From assembly GCA_905221125.1 (NCBI GenBank), contig CAJNBY010000003.1, positions 1 to 64,000 of the forward strand: a stretch of DNA of 64,000 bases, read 5' to 3'. The stretch comes from a bacterium. Lineage in GTDB: Bacteria; Bacillota; Bacilli; Lactobacillales; Streptococcaceae. Below, piece after piece: positions 63,240-64,000 of the stretch. Positions within the stretch are counted from its first letter, which is position 1; every line of letters starts with the position of its first letter. The notes beneath the pieces are model-generated. The model did not search any database. It worked only from the letters and a program-made list of their open reading frames with translations, and was not told the DNA's origin. Both the position numbers and the translations under genes were made by a program.

Positions 63240-64000
63240 TTATTGGAAGCTGGTTTGATTGAGAAACTCTGTAATCGCAGCATCCAAGACTGCTTCTTCT
63301 GGCAAGTCTTTTGTATCACGAATGGTTTCCAAAATCTCTGGATGTTGAGCATCAAAGAAGGCATGGAACTCTTCCTCGAAACGAACAATATCATCTACTG
63401 GAACAGTGTCCAAGAAACCATGTGTCAAAGCATAGAGAATGGTTACTTGTTTCTCAACAGGTAATGGTTTGTGAACAGGTTGTTTCAAGACTTCAACTGT
63501 ACGACGTCCACGGTTCAACTTAGCCTGTGTTGCCGCATCCAAGTCAGAACCGAACTTAGTGAAGGCTTCCAACTCACGGTATGAAGCAAGGTCGATACGA
63601 AGTGTACCAGCAACCTTCTTCATAGCTTTGATTTGCGCAGAACCACCTACACGTGATACAGATGAACCCGCATCGATGGCTGGACGAATACCCGCATTGA
63701 AGAGACCATCGCCAAGGAAGATTTGTCCATCAGTGATAGAAATCACGTTGGTTGCGATATAGGCAGAGATATCACCTGCTTGTGTCTCGATAAATGGTAG
63801 GGCTGTAATTGAACCACCACCAAGTTCATCAGAAACTTTAGCTGAACGCTCAAGCAAACGGCTGTGAAGATAGAAAACATCCCCTGGAAAGGCTTCACGA
63901 CCTGGAGGACGACGAAGCAAGAGTGACAGTTCACGATAAGCTACCGCTTGTTTTGATAAATCATCATAAACAATCAAAACATGCTTCCCTTGGTACATAA
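63240..64000 (-). CDS. atpA: F-type ATP synthase alpha subunit (C-terminal part; cut by window edge)
   Basis: About 252 residues of the non-catalytic alpha subunit are visible on the minus strand; the N-terminal half, with the P loop, lies beyond position 64000. Visible family signatures are [40 protein letters not shown] and [17 protein letters not shown], followed by the helical C-terminal domain. The Met codon at 63998 is internal, not the start. It is cotranscribed with atpG, atpD and atpC. Confidence 0.95.
   Translation of the reverse strand, partial: MYQGKHVLIVYDDLSKQAVAYRELSLLLRRPPGREAFPGDVFYLHSRLLERSAKVSDELGGGSITALPFIETQAGDISAYIATNVISITDGQIFLGDGLFNAGIRPAIDAGSSVSRVGGSAQIKAMKKVAGTLRIDLASYRELEAFTKFGSDLDAATQAKLNRGRRTVEVLKQPVHKPLPVEKQVTILYALTHGFLDTVPVDDIVRFEEEFHAFFDAQHPEILETIRDTKDLPEEAVLDAAITEFLNQTSFQ

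Overview
The window is chromosomal DNA of a mitis-group Streptococcus (S. mitis / S. oralis / S. pneumoniae type). The evidence is mixed: BOX repeats of the pneumococcal A-B-C design, three choline-binding surface proteins, the glmU-nudix-macP-mtnN-rocS neighbourhood, a PyrR-controlled pyr operon, an F1 ATPase operon at the right edge, and low-GC firmicute signals throughout. Most of the window is conserved housekeeping sequence. Two accessory regions interrupt it.

Layout. 1-6540: pyrR-pyrB-carA-carB on the minus strand behind a PyrR attenuator, with an unusual hairpin-rich gap of about 450 bp between carA and carB. 6560-8290: nth, a YceD protein and a long leader. 8291-18301: an Lsa/Vga-like ABC-F protein whose leader has a three-codon uORF and a terminator, then htpX-lemA, rsmG, a second PyrR-type attenuator with the uracil permease, ffh-ylxM, a DUF1934 protein, a probably leaderless HD hydrolase and a HAD phosphatase. 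18302-23300: accessory region 1, with two Rgg/SHP quorum-sensing cassettes, an MFS exporter, a broken peptide-type ABC exporter, small membrane and peptide ORFs, and the tail of a Tn5252-type relaxase abutting tRNA-Arg(CCT). 23301-26810: tRNA-Arg, rplS, paired fluoride channels, chorismate mutase, flavodoxin, nrnA, rpmE2. 26848-30837: a RelBE-type toxin-antitoxin pair between two copies of a palindromic repeat, then two divergent choline-binding proteins (amidase and CAP domain). 31029-40289: accessory region 2, an integrative mobilizable element (IME) bounded by 17-bp direct repeats at the start codon of ybaB/ebfC. 40273-64000: ybaB, a GDPD protein, an exonuclease, rocS, mtnN, macP, nudix, glmU, GH25 lysozyme, a DUF368 operon, lysS, an amino-acid ABC transporter, MgtC, a TPR protein, PerM, an oligopeptide-binding lipoprotein, Pgl and atpCDGA (atpA cut by the window edge).

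How the parts fit. The pyr operon and uracil permease share PyrR-type RNA attenuation, so synthesis and uptake of pyrimidines should respond together. In accessory region 1 the left cassette has a truncated rgg and a pheromone gene stopped at codon 9, while the right cassette is intact and encodes a pheromone whose C-terminus has one isoleucine fewer. The two rgg genes are identical over their first 220 or so bases, which points to a recent duplication or conversion. The IME carries a serine recombinase, a choline-binding protein and two unrecognised genes as cargo, followed by a mobilisation block (TcpA/FtsK-like ATPase, membrane protein, Rep-type HUH protein with helicase domain, DUF3173 protein, tyrosine integrase). 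Its right end supplies a Shine-Dalgarno at the same distance from the ybaB start as the original one.
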